Assembly: GCF_964186625.1 (NCBI RefSeq)
Contig: NZ_OZ075108.1
Location: 1,116,001 to 1,180,000 of the forward strand
DNA from: Asticcacaulis sp. MM231
GTDB lineage: Bacteria > Pseudomonadota > Alphaproteobacteria > Caulobacterales > Caulobacteraceae
Length of the DNA stretch: 64,000 nt
Direction of reading: 5' to 3'
The position numbers and the translations under genes are program-made. The notes below the pieces were generated by a model. The model saw only the letters and a list, made by a program, of their open reading frames with translations. It did not search any database and was not told the origin of the DNA. Shown piece by piece: positions 8,733-17,594 of the stretch (within the stretch, counting starts at the first letter, position 1; each line of letters opens with the position of its first letter).

Positions 8733-8989
8733 GGGGCGGCGGAGGCGGAGGCTTCGGCCGCCGCGGCGCTGGCATCGTCGGCTTCCGCCTGACGTCTGGC
8801 CTCATCTTCCGCCTTTTTCTTCTGGCGCGCGTCGCGTTCCTTTACCATGCGGAAATAGTCGGGTTTTTCAATAGCGTGGCCAAAGGGCGCCGGCGAGCGT
8901 GCGCCTTGACCCTGTGGCCAGACAAAGCTCAGGCCAATCAGCAGGAGGGCGATCAGGGCCGCGGCGGGATAGAAGATTTTGGCGTTCAT
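8729..8989 (-). CDS. small single-pass membrane protein with charged, Ala-rich tail
   Basis: This 86-residue protein has an N-terminal hydrophobic segment (AALIALLLIGLSFVW, residues 9-23), followed by a Lys/Arg/Glu-rich coiled region (KERDARQKKKAEDEARRQAE) and an Ala/Ser tail. It is probably inner-membrane anchored with the charged part in cytoplasm or periplasm. I do not recognise a family. The ATG at 8989 begins just before the helix; the longer frame from 9133 would run into the clpB promoter. Its stop overlaps the TTG start of the epimerase gene. Confidence 0.55.
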   Translation of the reverse strand: MNAKIFYPAAALIALLLIGLSFVWPQGQGARSPAPFGHAIEKPDYFRMVKERDARQKKKAEDEARRQAEADDASAAAAEASASAAP

Positions 8990-9063
8990 GACGGCTTTTA
9001 TAGGCAATTCGGCGCAGAGGCGCCAGCCCCTTTTCCAGTTCCTTTTATTCTCGAAGTCGCCCC

Positions 9064-9091
9064 CTTGTGTGATGCAAAGGTCACACCATAT
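9064..9091 (+). promoter_or_regulatory. candidate heat-shock (sigma-32-type) promoter of clpB
   Basis: CTTGTGT at 9064-9070 and CCATAT at 9086-9091 resemble the -35 CTTGAAA and -10 CCCATNT elements of sigma-32 promoters, with 15 nt between them. They lie 73 nt before the clpB ATG. The match is partial, and the call rests mainly on clpB being a heat-shock gene. Confidence 0.4.
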
Positions 9092-9163
9092 CGGTGCTAT
9101 CAGGCCGTTGCCTTGTGAGGGGCGGCCGGACATTCAATCCGCCGAAATGGGGAACCCTACACC

Positions 9164-11746
9164 ATGAATATCGAAAAATATTCCGAAAAGACTCAAAAGC
9201 TTATCCAAAGCGCCCAAGGTATCGCGCAGGCGCGCAATCATCAGTATTTCAGCCCGATCCATGTGCTCAAGGCGCTGACCGAGGACAAGGAGTTGCTTTC
9301 CAGCCAACTGATCTCGCTGGCTGGCGGCCGCGCCGATGCTTTCGCCGCCTCCGTCGATCTGGCGCTTGGCAAGCTGCCCGCCGTCACCGGTGGCGCGCAG
9401 CTCTATATGGCCAACGAAACCAACAAGCTTTTCAACGACGCCGAGAACGATGCCAACAAGGCGGGCGACAGCTTTGTCACCGCCGACCGCCTGCTGATCG
9501 CCGCCGTCGATAACAAGGAAGGCGCCGAAGCGCTGAAAGCCGCCGGCATTTCGCTCGGCAAGCTGAAGGACGCACAAGCCGCCTTCCGCAAAGGCAAGCC
9601 CGCCGATAGCGCCTCGGCTGAAAATGGCTTTGACGCGCTCAAGAAGTATGCACGCGACCTAACCCAGGCTGCGCTCGATGGCAAGATCGATCCGGTCATT
9701 GGCCGTGACGAAGAAATTCGCCGTACCATTCAGGTTCTGGCGCGCCGCACCAAGAACAATCCCGTCCTGATCGGTGAACCCGGCGTCGGCAAGACCGCCA
9801 TCGTCGAAGGCCTGGCGCAGCGCATCATCAATGGCGATGTGCCGGAAAGCCTGAAAGACAAGAAGCTCTATTCGCTCGACATGGGCTCACTGATCGCCGG
9901 TGCGAAATATCGCGGCGAGTTCGAGGAACGCCTCAAAGGCGTGCTCAACGAGGTGACGCAGGCCGAAGGCCAGATCGTGCTGTTCATCGATGAGATGCAC
10001 ACGCTCGTCGGTGCCGGCAAGGGCGATGGCGCCATGGATGCGTCTAACCTGCTCAAGCCGGCGCTGGCGCGTGGCGAACTGCACTGCGTCGGTGCCACCA
10101 CGCTCGATGAATACCGCAAGCACGTTGAAAAGGACCCGGCTCTGGCGCGGCGTTTCCAGCCGGTGTTCGTGACCGAACCGACCGTGGAGGACACCATCTC
10201 GATCCTGCGCGGCCTGAAGGAAAAGTATGAGGTCCACCACGGCGTCCGTATTTCGGACAGCGCCATCGTGTCGGCCGCCACGCTTTCCAACCGCTACATC
10301 GCCGACCGCTTCCTGCCGGATAAAGCCATTGATCTGATCGATGAGGCCGCGTCACGCGTGCGCATGGCGGTCGATTCCAAGCCGGAAGAACTCGATGAAC
10401 TCGATCGCCGCATTGTGCAGTTGAAGATCGAGCGCGAAGCCCTGCAAAAGGAAACCGATGCCGGATCGAAAACGCGCCTGGAAAAGCTTTCCGAAGAACT
10501 GGAAGATCTGGAAGAAAAGTCGCTTAGCCTGACCACGCGCTGGAAGGCAGAAAAAGACAAGGTCGGCTCGGCCGCCCGGTCCCGTGAGGCGCTTGAGCGT
10601 GCCCGTATCGACCTGGCCAATGCTCAGCGCGCCGGCGATCTGCAAAAGGCGTCCGAGATTATGTACGGCATCATTCCGGCGCTCGAAAAGGCGCTGGAAC
10701 GCGCTGAAAACGCGCCGCAGGGCGAGCAATCGCCGCTGACCCCGGAAGTGGTCAATTCGGCGCAGATCGCGCAGGTCGTGTCGCGCTGGACCGGTATTCC
10801 CGTCGACAAGATGCTGGAAGGCGAGCGCGACAAGCTGTTGCGCATGGAAGACGTGCTGCGCGGCCGTGTGGTGGGTCAGGATGAAGCCCTGACTGCCGTG
10901 GCCGATGCCGTGCGCCGTGCGCGGGCGGGTTTGAAAGATCCTAACCGCCCGATCGGTTCGTTCCTGTTCCTGGGGCCTACGGGCGTTGGCAAGACCGAGC
11001 TGAACAAGGCCCTGGCGGAGTTCCTGTTCGATGACGAGACGGCGATTACGCGCCTCGACATGTCGGAATATATGGAGAAGCACTCCGTTTCGCGCATGAT
11101 CGGCGCGCCTCCGGGCTATGTCGGTTATGACGAAGGCGGGGCTCTGACTGAAGCTGTGCGGCGCCGGCCCTATCAGGTCGTGCTGTTCGATGAGGTCGAG
11201 AAGGCGCATCCAGACGTGTTCAACATCCTGTTGCAGGTGCTGGATGACGGCCGCCTGACCGATGGGCAGGGGCGTGTGGTCGATTTCCGCAACACCCTGA
11301 TCGTCATGACGTCGAATCTCGGCTCGGATATCCTGGTCAATATCGATGATGCCACGCCGGTCGAGACCGTGCGCCCGCTGGTGATGGAGGTGGTGCGCCG
11401 GCATTTCCGGCCGGAATTCCTCAACCGTATCGACGAGACGATCCTGTTCCATCGCCTCGACAAGGTGCACATGCACGACATCGTCCGCATCCAGCTCAAG
11501 GGGCTGGAAAAGCTGATGAAAGACCGCGACATGACGCTCAGCATCGATGACGCGGCGCTGACCTATCTGGCCGACAAGGGCTATGATCCGGCCTATGGCG
11601 CACGGCCCCTGAAGCGGGTGATCCAGAAGCTGCTGGTTGACGGCATCGCTCGCCAGATTCTTAGCGGCACGGTCACGGATGGCGACGTCATCCATGTCGG
11701 CTTCGATGGCGAGGAACTGGCGATCGGCAAGCCAACCGTGAACTAG
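9164..11746 (+). CDS. clpB: ATP-dependent chaperone ClpB (disaggregase)
   Basis: The 860-residue Hsp100 hexamer works with DnaK to pull proteins out of aggregates. The domains are in the normal order: Clp N-domain (1-145), AAA1 with Walker A GEPGVGKT near 203 and [13 protein letters not shown], a long coiled-coil middle domain (about 405-525), and AAA2 with GPTGVGKT near 604. It ends with a D2-small domain containing [11 protein letters not shown]. Length equals E. coli ClpB. No internal lesion is seen. It is monocistronic: a candidate sigma-32 promoter lies upstream and a strong terminator 39 nt downstream. Confidence 0.97.
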   Translation: MNIEKYSEKTQKLIQSAQGIAQARNHQYFSPIHVLKALTEDKELLSSQLISLAGGRADAFAASVDLALGKLPAVTGGAQLYMANETNKLFNDAENDANKAGDSFVTADRLLIAAVDNKEGAEALKAAGISLGKLKDAQAAFRKGKPADSASAENGFDALKKYARDLTQAALDGKIDPVIGRDEEIRRTIQVLARRTKNNPVLIGEPGVGKTAIVEGLAQRIINGDVPESLKDKKLYSLDMGSLIAGAKYRGEFEERLKGVLNEVTQAEGQIVLFIDEMHTLVGAGKGDGAMDASNLLKPALARGELHCVGATTLDEYRKHVEKDPALARRFQPVFVTEPTVEDTISILRGLKEKYEVHHGVRISDSAIVSAATLSNRYIADRFLPDKAIDLIDEAASRVRMAVDSKPEELDELDRRIVQLKIEREALQKETDAGSKTRLEKLSEELEDLEEKSLSLTTRWKAEKDKVGSAARSREALERARIDLANAQRAGDLQKASEIMYGIIPALEKALERAENAPQGEQSPLTPEVVNSAQIAQVVSRWTGIPVDKMLEGERDKLLRMEDVLRGRVVGQDEALTAVADAVRRARAGLKDPNRPIGSFLFLGPTGVGKTELNKALAEFLFDDETAITRLDMSEYMEKHSVSRMIGAPPGYVGYDEGGALTEAVRRRPYQVVLFDEVEKAHPDVFNILLQVLDDGRLTDGQGRVVDFRNTLIVMTSNLGSDILVNIDDATPVETVRPLVMEVVRRHFRPEFLNRIDETILFHRLDKVHMHDIVRIQLKGLEKLMKDRDMTLSIDDAALTYLADKGYDPAYGARPLKRVIQKLLVDGIARQILSGTVTDGDVIHVGFDGEELAIGKPTVN

Positions 11747-11784
11747 GGGCAAGCCCCTAGGACCATAACTCGACAATGCTAAGT

Positions 11785-11819
11785 AACGCCTCTTCGAACA
11801 TGGAGAGGCGTTTTCTTTT
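11785..11819 (+). terminator. rho-independent terminator of clpB
   Basis: A perfect 9-bp stem, AACGCCTCT (11785-11793) with AGAGGCGTT (11804-11812), has a 10-nt loop and is followed by TTCTTTT. Confidence 0.88.
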
Positions 11820-11854
11820 GTCCGGAGTGTGCTAGCCTGTGTGCAGGGGGCTTT

Positions 11855-12527
11855 ATGAAATATAGATTGACCAAGCGTATATTGCCTTTCATCGTCGTTT
11901 TATAAGCGATGGTGTCTATGTGGCGCTGGTTATCTTTTGCACCGGTGTTACAGGACGGTGACCTGATCTTCCAGACTTCCCGCAGCCGTCAATCGACAGC
12001 CATCGGCGTGGCCAGTCTTAGCCTCTATACGCATATGGGGATTATCAAACGGACAGGCGACGGCACATTTGTTATTGAAGCCGTAGGCCCCGTCAAAGAA
12101 ACGCCGCTAAAAAGCTGGATTAAGCGAGGGCGGTTCGGCCGCTACGCTGTTTATCGATTGCCCAAACTGCAAAGGTCTCAGACAGACAAAGTCTTTTCAG
12201 CCTCCCGCGGGCTCTACGGCAGGCCCTATGATCCCTATTTTTCGTTTGATAATTCCGCCATCTATTGTAGCGAACTCGCCGAGTACGCCTTTAGTGCCGC
12301 TAAGATTAAGCTAGGCAAAAGACAACGAGTTCGATGAGTTGATCATGCTGACGGGGCCGGCAAAAAAATTGTTGAAGAGGCGCGCCTTATCCGATCCGCA
12401 ATGCCGGACGAAGGGATTGCTGGGGGCGGATTGTGTTGATCTGATCATGAAGCGTCAGTTGGTTACTCCGATCAGTATTGCTCAGGACCCAAAAGTGCAG
12501 CAGGTCTATTCGAACTATCCATTTTAA
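11855..12527 (+). pseudogene. YiiX/YebB-type NlpC/P60 family protein, broken by a stop and a frameshift
   Basis: The continuous part (11909-12337) contains DGDLIFQTSRSRQSTAIG, a GPVK.TPLKSWI block and a late IYCSELAEYAF, the layout of E. coli YiiX, a papain-like NlpC/P60 relative with the Cys in YCSE. An ATG at 11855 opens the same frame with a hydrophobic signal-like stretch (RILPFIVVL), but TAA at 11903-11905 cuts it. At about 12326 one extra nucleotide shifts the frame. The correct continuation (EFDELIMLTGPAKKLL and on to 12527) is in the next frame. Two lesions suggest decay, though sequencing error could explain the second. The stretch from 12528 to 12685 holds nothing recognisable. Confidence 0.75.
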
Positions 12528-12685
12528 TATGGCAGATTGGCATGGCGTCGAGCCTCGGCCTGAAGGCTGTACCATGGGGCCGAAGCCTGCTCGTGCTGGG
12601 AGCACTCGGCCTAACGGTCTTAAGGCATCGCTCGACACGCATCGCAGTACGGCAGGACAAACTATGTGTGAGGGGGGAGATCCGA

Positions 12686-12760
12686 TGGCAGTCCCTAGCG
12701 GAGTCGAACCGCTCTTTTCAGGATGAAAACCTGACGTCCTAACCGATAGACGAAGGGACC
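12686..12760 (-). tRNA. tRNA-Glu (anticodon TTC)
   Basis: The reverse strand folds as a 75-nt cloverleaf including an encoded CCA (12686-12688 complement). The anticodon arm is TCAGG-TTTTCAT-CCTGA with TTC at positions 34-36, and the T-arm contains GGTTCGACTCC. The acceptor stem is GGTCCCT with AGGGACT, giving one G-T pair at the end. The discriminator base is G, as in other tRNA-Glu. Confidence 0.95.
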
Positions 12761-12770
12761 GTAATCGGGA

Positions 12771-12813
12771 GAGGAGCCTTTGACCGATTATTTCGCTTCG
12801 GTCAAGGCTCCTC
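12771..12813 (-). terminator. hairpin between dapD and tRNA-Glu, probable dapD terminator
   Basis: GAGGAGCCTTTGACCGA (12771-12787) pairs with TCGGTCAAGGCTCCTC (12798-12813), with one bulged T and a 10-nt loop. It starts 17 nt beyond the dapD stop. No T-run follows on the minus strand, so it may act as a 3'-end stabiliser rather than a classical terminator. Confidence 0.55.
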
Positions 12814-12829
12814 GTGGAATTTCCACAGC

Positions 12830-13699
12830 TTAGTCTCTCAAAAGCTCGTTGATACCGGTTTTGGAGCGCGTCTGGGCATCGACGCGCTTGACGATGACGG
12901 CGCAATAGAGGTGCGGCGCGTTAGGGGCCGCATTGGCGGAGGGCATAGAGCCCGCCACGACCACCGAATAGGGCGGCACTTCGCCGTAGAAGACCTCGCC
13001 GGTGGCGCGGTCGACGATGCGGGTGGACTTGCCGATATAGACGCCCATGCCGAGCACCGAGCCCTCACGGATGATGCAGCCTTCGACTACTTCCGAGCGC
13101 GCGCCGATGAAGCAGTTGTCCTCGATAATGGTGGGGCTGGCCTGCAGGGGTTCCAGCACGCCGCCGATGCCGACGCCGCCTGAGAGGTGCACGTTCTTGC
13201 CGATTTGCGCACAGGAACCGACCGTGGCCCAGGCATCGACCATGGTGCCTTCATCGACATAGGCGCCGATATTGACGAAGGACGGCATCAGCACGACGTT
13301 CTTGCCGATAAAGGCGCCGGCGCGGACGATGGCGCCCGGCACCGAGCGGAAGCCGGCTTCGGTATATTCCTTCTCGCCCCACTTGGCGAACTTGTTCGGC
13401 ACCTTGTCCCAGAAAGGACCGATCGGTGCCTGCTCGAACAGGCCGCGGCCGGTATGCATCAGTTCGTTGCCATTGAGGCGGAAGGACAGCAGGACGGCTT
13501 TTTTCAGCCAGTCGTGTGTGATCCACTGGCCGTCCTTCTTTTCGGCGACGCGAAAACGACCGCTGTCGATCAGCTCGATGGCGCCCATGACGGCTTCACG
13601 GTAGGGGCCGTGATAGGCAGGATTGAGCGTGTCGCGAACCTCCCAGGCGGCTTCGATATCATCTTTGAAGGCGGCGAGATCGGACATGGGTTTGCTCAT
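12830..13699 (-). CDS. dapD: 2,3,4,5-tetrahydropyridine-2,6-dicarboxylate N-succinyltransferase
   Basis: This 289-residue cytoplasmic enzyme succinylates tetrahydrodipicolinate with succinyl-CoA, the first step of the succinylase branch of lysine/meso-DAP synthesis. After an N-terminal helical domain (to about 105) it shows left-handed beta-helix hexapeptide repeats: [53 protein letters not shown]. Length is close to E. coli DapD (274). It is followed on the same strand by a hairpin and tRNA-Glu. Upstream is a 56-nt gap after the DUF2145 gene. Confidence 0.96.
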   Translation of the reverse strand: MSKPMSDLAAFKDDIEAAWEVRDTLNPAYHGPYREAVMGAIELIDSGRFRVAEKKDGQWITHDWLKKAVLLSFRLNGNELMHTGRGLFEQAPIGPFWDKVPNKFAKWGEKEYTEAGFRSVPGAIVRAGAFIGKNVVLMPSFVNIGAYVDEGTMVDAWATVGSCAQIGKNVHLSGGVGIGGVLEPLQASPTIIEDNCFIGARSEVVEGCIIREGSVLGMGVYIGKSTRIVDRATGEVFYGEVPPYSVVVAGSMPSANAAPNAPHLYCAVIVKRVDAQTRSKTGINELLRD

Positions 13700-13755
13700 C
13701 TGGAAGGGAGAAAGATGGGCTAGGCCTTAAGGCGCGAAGGCTTTCCGATCAAGCG

Positions 13756-14592
13756 TTAATTCTGGCGCGGGATCACATAGGCGGTCTGTAACAGGTGATT
13801 GTCGCTCATGAAGACGCGGATGCTTTCATAGGTAACGGTTTCGATGCGGCCCGGCTGGTCATCCAGGCGCAGACGCGGGTTGATCATGGGGCCGAAGGTG
13901 CGCGCGAAGATATTAGCGCGGATCACGGTGGGTTTGAAATGGGCGCCAAGATCGGCCTTGATCTGCGTGTAGTCGCTGGTCTCCCAAGCTGCCGAAGCGA
14001 TGACATCGAGCAGGAATTCGGTGCAGTTCTGGTGCTCTGAGGAAAACGGATTGGACACCAGCGAATAGCTGGGCACATGCAGGCGCTCATAGGTCGGCGA
14101 GGCGATCAGGGCCAGCAGACGGCGCTGCATCTCCGGCGACGGGATAATGACGCCGACATCATCGACCTGATTGGCGCTGATGAAATCGAGCGGGAAATCC
14201 TGCGCCAGATAGGACTGGTCAAGCGGGGCTGAAACGCCGTCACCCTGATAGAGGTTGTACGAGCTGTAGCCCTTATAGATCTTGCCATCCGGTCCCTTGA
14301 TATCGCCATAGACCCAGAAGGCGCCATGGGTATAGGGCACATTGTCGGGCAACTGATCGCGCGGTTTGCCGGCGCGGAAGACGAGCGCTACACGGGCCTG
14401 ACGGCTGGCCAAGTCGCGCTCGATCTGTTTGGCGAAGCTGGCGGCTTCCACCGGCGTATAGTGCGCCTTGGGTGCCCGGCCGCTTTGGCCGGAATCCGCC
14501 ACGGGCTTGGGGACATCGGTCGCTTGCGGTGCCGCCATCACCGGCGTCGCCATCAGGCAGGCCGCCAGGCTCACGAATGCAAGGTGGCGCAT
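13756..14592 (-). CDS. DUF2145-family exported protein
   Basis: This protein has 278 residues with a Sec signal peptide (HLAFVSLAACLMATPVMAAP, cut after about 21). The body contains RVALVFRAGKPRDQLP, YTHGAFWVYGDIKGPDG, and later EHQNCTEFLLDVI. These Asn-Cys and His landmarks are typical of DUF2145, a family I regard as papain-like but of unknown function. It is probably periplasmic. The ATG at 14590-14592 shares one base with the TGA stop of the gene before it (TGATG), so the pair is coupled. A GTG one codon earlier is possible. Confidence 0.75.
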   Translation of the reverse strand: MRHLAFVSLAACLMATPVMAAPQATDVPKPVADSGQSGRAPKAHYTPVEAASFAKQIERDLASRQARVALVFRAGKPRDQLPDNVPYTHGAFWVYGDIKGPDGKIYKGYSSYNLYQGDGVSAPLDQSYLAQDFPLDFISANQVDDVGVIIPSPEMQRRLLALIASPTYERLHVPSYSLVSNPFSSEHQNCTEFLLDVIASAAWETSDYTQIKADLGAHFKPTVIRANIFARTFGPMINPRLRLDDQPGRIETVTYESIRVFMSDNHLLQTAYVIPRQN

Positions 14593-14942
14593 CACTGCCC
14601 CGTATTATCGCGCCGGCGACCGGTATCGTACGGCACCTGCGGCGCGGGCTGGGCCACCACGGTTTCCGGTGAAATCTCCAGCGGGCCATTGGCTTCGTCC
14701 CACACAGCGCCTGCGGAATCGCGCACCACCCTGCCGGAACCTTCGATGACGGCGCCGGCGGCCACGAAGGGCAGGGCGACCGCGCCGGCCACGACCTTGA
14801 CGCCGGCTTCGGACAGGCGTGCGGTGGATACAAGCGACTCAGCCGAAGCCTGCGAGGCGTTGGCGAGGCTGTCCTGCGCATGAACGCCGTTGGCGGCAGC
14901 GGCTGTCAGCAGGGACGCGGTAAGGAAAAGGGCCTTGGGCAT
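14592..14942 (-). CDS. exported small protein of unknown function
   Basis: This is a 116-residue protein with a signal peptide (KALFLTASLLTAAAANGVHA). The mature part is Ala/Ser-rich, with a weakly hydrophobic stretch (GAVALPFVAAGAVIEGSG). No family is recognised. The ATG at 14942 is preferred over that at 14954 because GGAG lies 8 nt before it. The upstream ATG falls inside the large dyad at 14951-14993, which may control the operon formed with the coupled DUF2145 gene. Confidence 0.6.
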   Translation of the reverse strand: MPKALFLTASLLTAAAANGVHAQDSLANASQASAESLVSTARLSEAGVKVVAGAVALPFVAAGAVIEGSGRVVRDSAGAVWDEANGPLEISPETVVAQPAPQVPYDTGRRRDNTGQ

Positions 14943-14950
14943 GTGTCTCT

Positions 14951-14993
14951 CCATTTTTGAACCATGTTCAATATGAACATCGTTCAAAAATGG
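14951..14993. promoter_or_regulatory. 43-bp dyad, candidate operator
   Basis: Two 20-nt arms (14951-14970 and 14974-14993) are reverse complements with one mismatch around a 3-nt centre, ATA. Inside are nested GAAC and GTTC words. It sits 9 nt before the ATG of the exported-protein/DUF2145 operon and 38 nt after the HAD gene. No T-run follows, so it fits a repressor operator of TetR type better than a terminator. The spacing is wrong for a LexA box. Confidence 0.5.
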
Positions 14994-15031
14994 GCCGTCG
15001 TCAAGTCTGTATCTGCTGCCTGTGGAAACTT

Positions 15032-15679
15032 TTAGGTAAGGGCGGAGAGGAAGGCTTTCAACGACGGGCTGCGGAAATCGACGTGGTTGTCGCTGTTGGT
15101 CAGGGCGGTGGGGCCGACAAGGATGGTCTTCATGCCCAGCGCCTGCGCCGGCTTGAGGTTTTTTGAGCTGTCTTCGAAGAAGGCGGCAGTTTCGGGGCGC
15201 ACCGCATGGACCGCCATCATCTTCTCGAAGGTGGCCAGGGCGGGCTTGGGAATCCAGCTGGCGTGTTCGAGATGGAAAACGCCGTGGAACAGGTCCGCCA
15301 TGTCCATATGGGCCAGCAGGCGGATGGCGTGGCGTTCATCGCCATTGGTGAAGACCAGCTTGCGGCCGGGCAGGTCGTGGATCAGGCGGTTCAGGTCTTC
15401 ATCGGGCGCCAGCGTGTCGAGCGAGACGTCATGCACCTCGTTGAGGAAGCTATAGGGATCGATGTTGTGATAGGCGACGAGGCCGGCCAGGGTGGTGCCG
15501 TGTTCATGGAGATACTGGTCGCGCAGGCGGGCAGCTTCGATGGGCGGCAGACCGGTTTCGCGGATCATGTAGGCGGCCATCTTCTCTTCCACCTGCGACA
15601 TGATGTTCGCCTCATGCGGATAGAGCGTCTGGTCGAGATCGAAGATCCAGGTATCGATGTGGGCGAGGGCGAGAATCAT
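15032..15679 (-). CDS. pyrimidine 5'-nucleotidase-type HAD hydrolase
   Basis: This 215-residue haloacid-dehalogenase phosphatase has all four motifs: WIFDLDQTLY (motif I, nucleophile Asp), LVFTNGDERHA (motif II, FTNG), IPKPALATFEKM (motif III Lys) and FFEDSSKNL (motif IV). DLDQTLYP and FEDSSKN are typical of the SDT1/PpnN-type pyrimidine 5'-nucleotidases. The ATG at 15679 immediately precedes the first beta strand; the longer frame adds only seven residues. It stands alone between a REP-like pair upstream and the 43-bp dyad downstream. Confidence 0.82.
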   Translation of the reverse strand: MILALAHIDTWIFDLDQTLYPHEANIMSQVEEKMAAYMIRETGLPPIEAARLRDQYLHEHGTTLAGLVAYHNIDPYSFLNEVHDVSLDTLAPDEDLNRLIHDLPGRKLVFTNGDERHAIRLLAHMDMADLFHGVFHLEHASWIPKPALATFEKMMAVHAVRPETAAFFEDSSKNLKPAQALGMKTILVGPTALTNSDNHVDFRSPSLKAFLSALT

Positions 15680-15700
15680 TGGGAGCCTTATGAGTAGCAC

Positions 15701-15826
15701 CCTTCGCCCCGCTTATTGCGGGGAGAAGGTGGCCCGGAGGGCCGGATGAGGGGCAGTACGACCGTTAGAAAAAGCCCCTCACCCGCCGCTGAAGCGGCAC
15801 CCTCTCCCCGTAAACAGGGAGAGGGG
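15701..15826. repeat. pair of REP-like palindromes in opposite orientation
   Basis: The first unit (15701-15753) has the hairpin CCTTCGCCCCGC/GCGGGGAGAAGG, then a GGCCC..GGGCC hairpin, then GGATGAGGGGC. The second (15774-15826) is the same design inverted: GCCCCTCACCC, a GCCGCT..AGCGGC hairpin, then CCTCTCCCCG..CAGGGAGAGG. A 20-nt spacer separates them. The architecture matches the repeats flanking the DUF559 gene. Confidence 0.75.
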
Positions 15827-15835
15827 AAGAGAGGT

Positions 15836-16780
15836 TTACGGTTCCGGATCGGCCTGAATAAGCGTACCAGCGCCGTGTTCGGTGAAGAGCTCGACCAGCA
15901 TGGCGTGCGGACGGCGACCATCGAGAATGACCACGGCCTCGACGCCGGCTTCCACTGCCATGATGGCGGTTTCCAGCTTGGGGATCATGCCGCCAACGGC
16001 GACGCCCAATTCGATCAGCCCCTTGGCTTCCGAAATGGTCATCTGGCGGATCAGGTTCTTGTTTTCGTCCATGACACCGGCGATATCGGTCAGCAGCAGC
16101 ATGCGCTTGGCGCTGAGCTTGCCGGCGACGGCGCCCGCCACGGTATCGGCGTTGATATTGAAGGTATGGCCGTCATCCGACACACCGATCGGGGCGATGA
16201 CCGGCACGTAGTCGTGGTTCGGATCGTCGATCAGGGTGCGCAGCAGCTTGTCATCGACATTCTTGGGCTCACCCACGAAGCCGAGATCGACGACCTGTTC
16301 GATCATCGAATCCGGATCGCGCTTGATACGGGTGGCCTTTTCGACCGTGATCAGGCCGGCGTCCTTACCAGACAGTCCGACGCCACGCACATCGGCCTCG
16401 CGACCGGCCTGGGTGATCCAGTTGGCGATCTCCTTGTTGACGGCGCCGGAGAGCACCATCTCGGCGATCTCCATGGTGGCGTCGTCGGTGACGCGCAGGC
16501 CATCGATGAAGGTCGATTTGACTCCGGCGCGGCCGAGCATGGCCGAGATCTGAGGCCCACCGCCATGCACTACCACCGGATGGATGCCGAGCAGTTTGAG
16601 CAGCACGATATCCGAAGCGAAAATCCGCGCCGTTTCGGCCTCGCCCATGGCATGGCCGCCGTACTTGATCGTCACGATCTCACGGTCGTAGATCTGGATA
16701 TAGGGCAGGGCTTCAGCGAGCTGTTTCGCCGTGGCCCAGCCGCGTTCTTCGGAGGAGTTGATTTCAGTTTGAATGATCAT
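15836..16780 (-). CDS. argB: acetylglutamate kinase
   Basis: This 314-residue cytoplasmic kinase phosphorylates N-acetylglutamate, the second step of arginine synthesis. Amino-acid kinase landmarks are [12 protein letters not shown] (ATP site Lys), [25 protein letters not shown] and [14 protein letters not shown]. The N-terminal helix (about 25 residues) is typical of arginine-sensitive hexameric enzymes. Start at ATG 16780. A REP-like pair follows the stop after 10 nt. A long hairpin lies between it and the upstream gene, so argB may have its own promoter. Confidence 0.95.
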   Translation of the reverse strand: MIIQTEINSSEERGWATAKQLAEALPYIQIYDREIVTIKYGGHAMGEAETARIFASDIVLLKLLGIHPVVVHGGGPQISAMLGRAGVKSTFIDGLRVTDDATMEIAEMVLSGAVNKEIANWITQAGREADVRGVGLSGKDAGLITVEKATRIKRDPDSMIEQVVDLGFVGEPKNVDDKLLRTLIDDPNHDYVPVIAPIGVSDDGHTFNINADTVAGAVAGKLSAKRMLLLTDIAGVMDENKNLIRQMTISEAKGLIELGVAVGGMIPKLETAIMAVEAGVEAVVILDGRRPHAMLVELFTEHGAGTLIQADPEP

Positions 16781-16787
16781 CAGTTAA

Positions 16788-16831
16788 GCATTTCAGAGAA
16801 AAGTGGCTGCCACTTTTCTCGCTCGAAATGC
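16788..16831. repeat. long hairpin upstream of argB
   Basis: GAGAAAAGTGG (16796-16806) pairs perfectly with CCACTTTTCTC (16810-16820). An outer stem GCATTTC (16788-16794) pairs with GAAATGC (16825-16831). The element fills much of the 112-nt gap between argB and the preceding gene. It may be a terminator of the gene at 16893-17495 or a dispersed palindrome. Confidence 0.5.
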
Positions 16832-16892
16832 GACAAAAGACAGCCCCTGCGCATTAGCGGATATGTGTGTCGCTGTCATGAATTTTTTCGGC

Positions 16893-17495
16893 CTAACGCG
16901 CTTTACGCAGGGAAAAGCGCGTGGCGGTCAGCCTATCCGAGACGGCGCTGCTCTTGGTGTCGATAAGGTTCAGCGCGTGCATGTGGGTGCGGACGGTGGA
17001 ATCGGGCAGGGGCGATTTCGGGCCTTTGGGGTAGACGACCCAGATCGGCGCGTGCGGCAGGCGTTGTGTCACCTCGGCCAGGGCAGCGCTCAGTTCATCG
17101 GGTGCGCGGGCGATGATGACGGAAACGGCGGCTTGCAAGGGATCGGTGGTGACGGCGTCCAGCAAGGCTTCCTCGAGCGCGGCATCATCGACATGGCCCG
17201 TAACAAACGCCCTGTGATCGCTGTCGATGCCGAGCTTGGCGGCCAGGGTCGGTGGTGCGGTGGTGAGCTTTTTCAACCATTTCGACGCCTGTCCGGCGGG
17301 CAGGGCGAGGGCATACGACAAGTCTTCGTGCTCGAATAACAACGCGTCATTGACGATGCGCGGGTCTTTCAGGTCGGCTATGGGCAGGGTCTTGCGGAAG
17401 GCACCGCGGAAGATCAGGTCCCGGCTTTCGAGCAGCGCCTTGACGTAGTGGCTTTCGCGCCCGACCCGTACTTCGCTTTCGGCTTCAAGACCCAT
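16893..17495 (-). CDS. conserved hypothetical protein, DUF3052-like C-terminus
   Basis: This is a 200-residue soluble protein. The C-terminal half (IWVVYPKGP..., then TVRTHMHALNLIDTKSSAVSDRLTATRFSLRK) has the pattern of DUF3052-type proteins, where a 'WV.YPKG' strand is followed by 'GLVD.KV.A....W....F'. The N-terminal half (FRGAFRKTLPIADL) may be a related but separate domain. No catalytic residues are evident. The start at 17495 lies just outside the left repeat of the DUF559 element, 19 nt away. Confidence 0.6.
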   Translation of the reverse strand: MGLEAESEVRVGRESHYVKALLESRDLIFRGAFRKTLPIADLKDPRIVNDALLFEHEDLSYALALPAGQASKWLKKLTTAPPTLAAKLGIDSDHRAFVTGHVDDAALEEALLDAVTTDPLQAAVSVIIARAPDELSAALAEVTQRLPHAPIWVVYPKGPKSPLPDSTVRTHMHALNLIDTKSSAVSDRLTATRFSLRKAR

Positions 17496-17513
17496 GTCGG
17501 CACCTGATAAAGA

Positions 17514-17562
17514 ACCTCCCCTGGTATCAGGGGAGGGTGGCGCGCAGCGCCGGGTGGGGTTA
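17514..17562. repeat. left inverted repeat of the DUF559 unit
   Basis: The outer hairpin is CCTCCCCTG..TCAGGGGAGG and the inner one is GGCGC..GCGCC, ending in GGGTGGGGTT. This is the same design as the other REP-like units in the window. Confidence 0.8.
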
Positions 17563-17594
17563 ATTTCTGTCAGTCAATATGGTACGCCTGTCCT

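Noticed and set aside
10352..11776. 474-codon frame on the minus strand opposite clpB
   Set aside because: Shadow of the high-GC clpB gene. Its sequence is His/Arg/Gln-rich with no recognisable domain, no ribosome site and no place in the local gene order.
14951..14993. LexA box within the 43-bp dyad
   Set aside because: GTTC words are present, but direct repeats are 12 nt apart instead of 7, and the structure is an inverted repeat.
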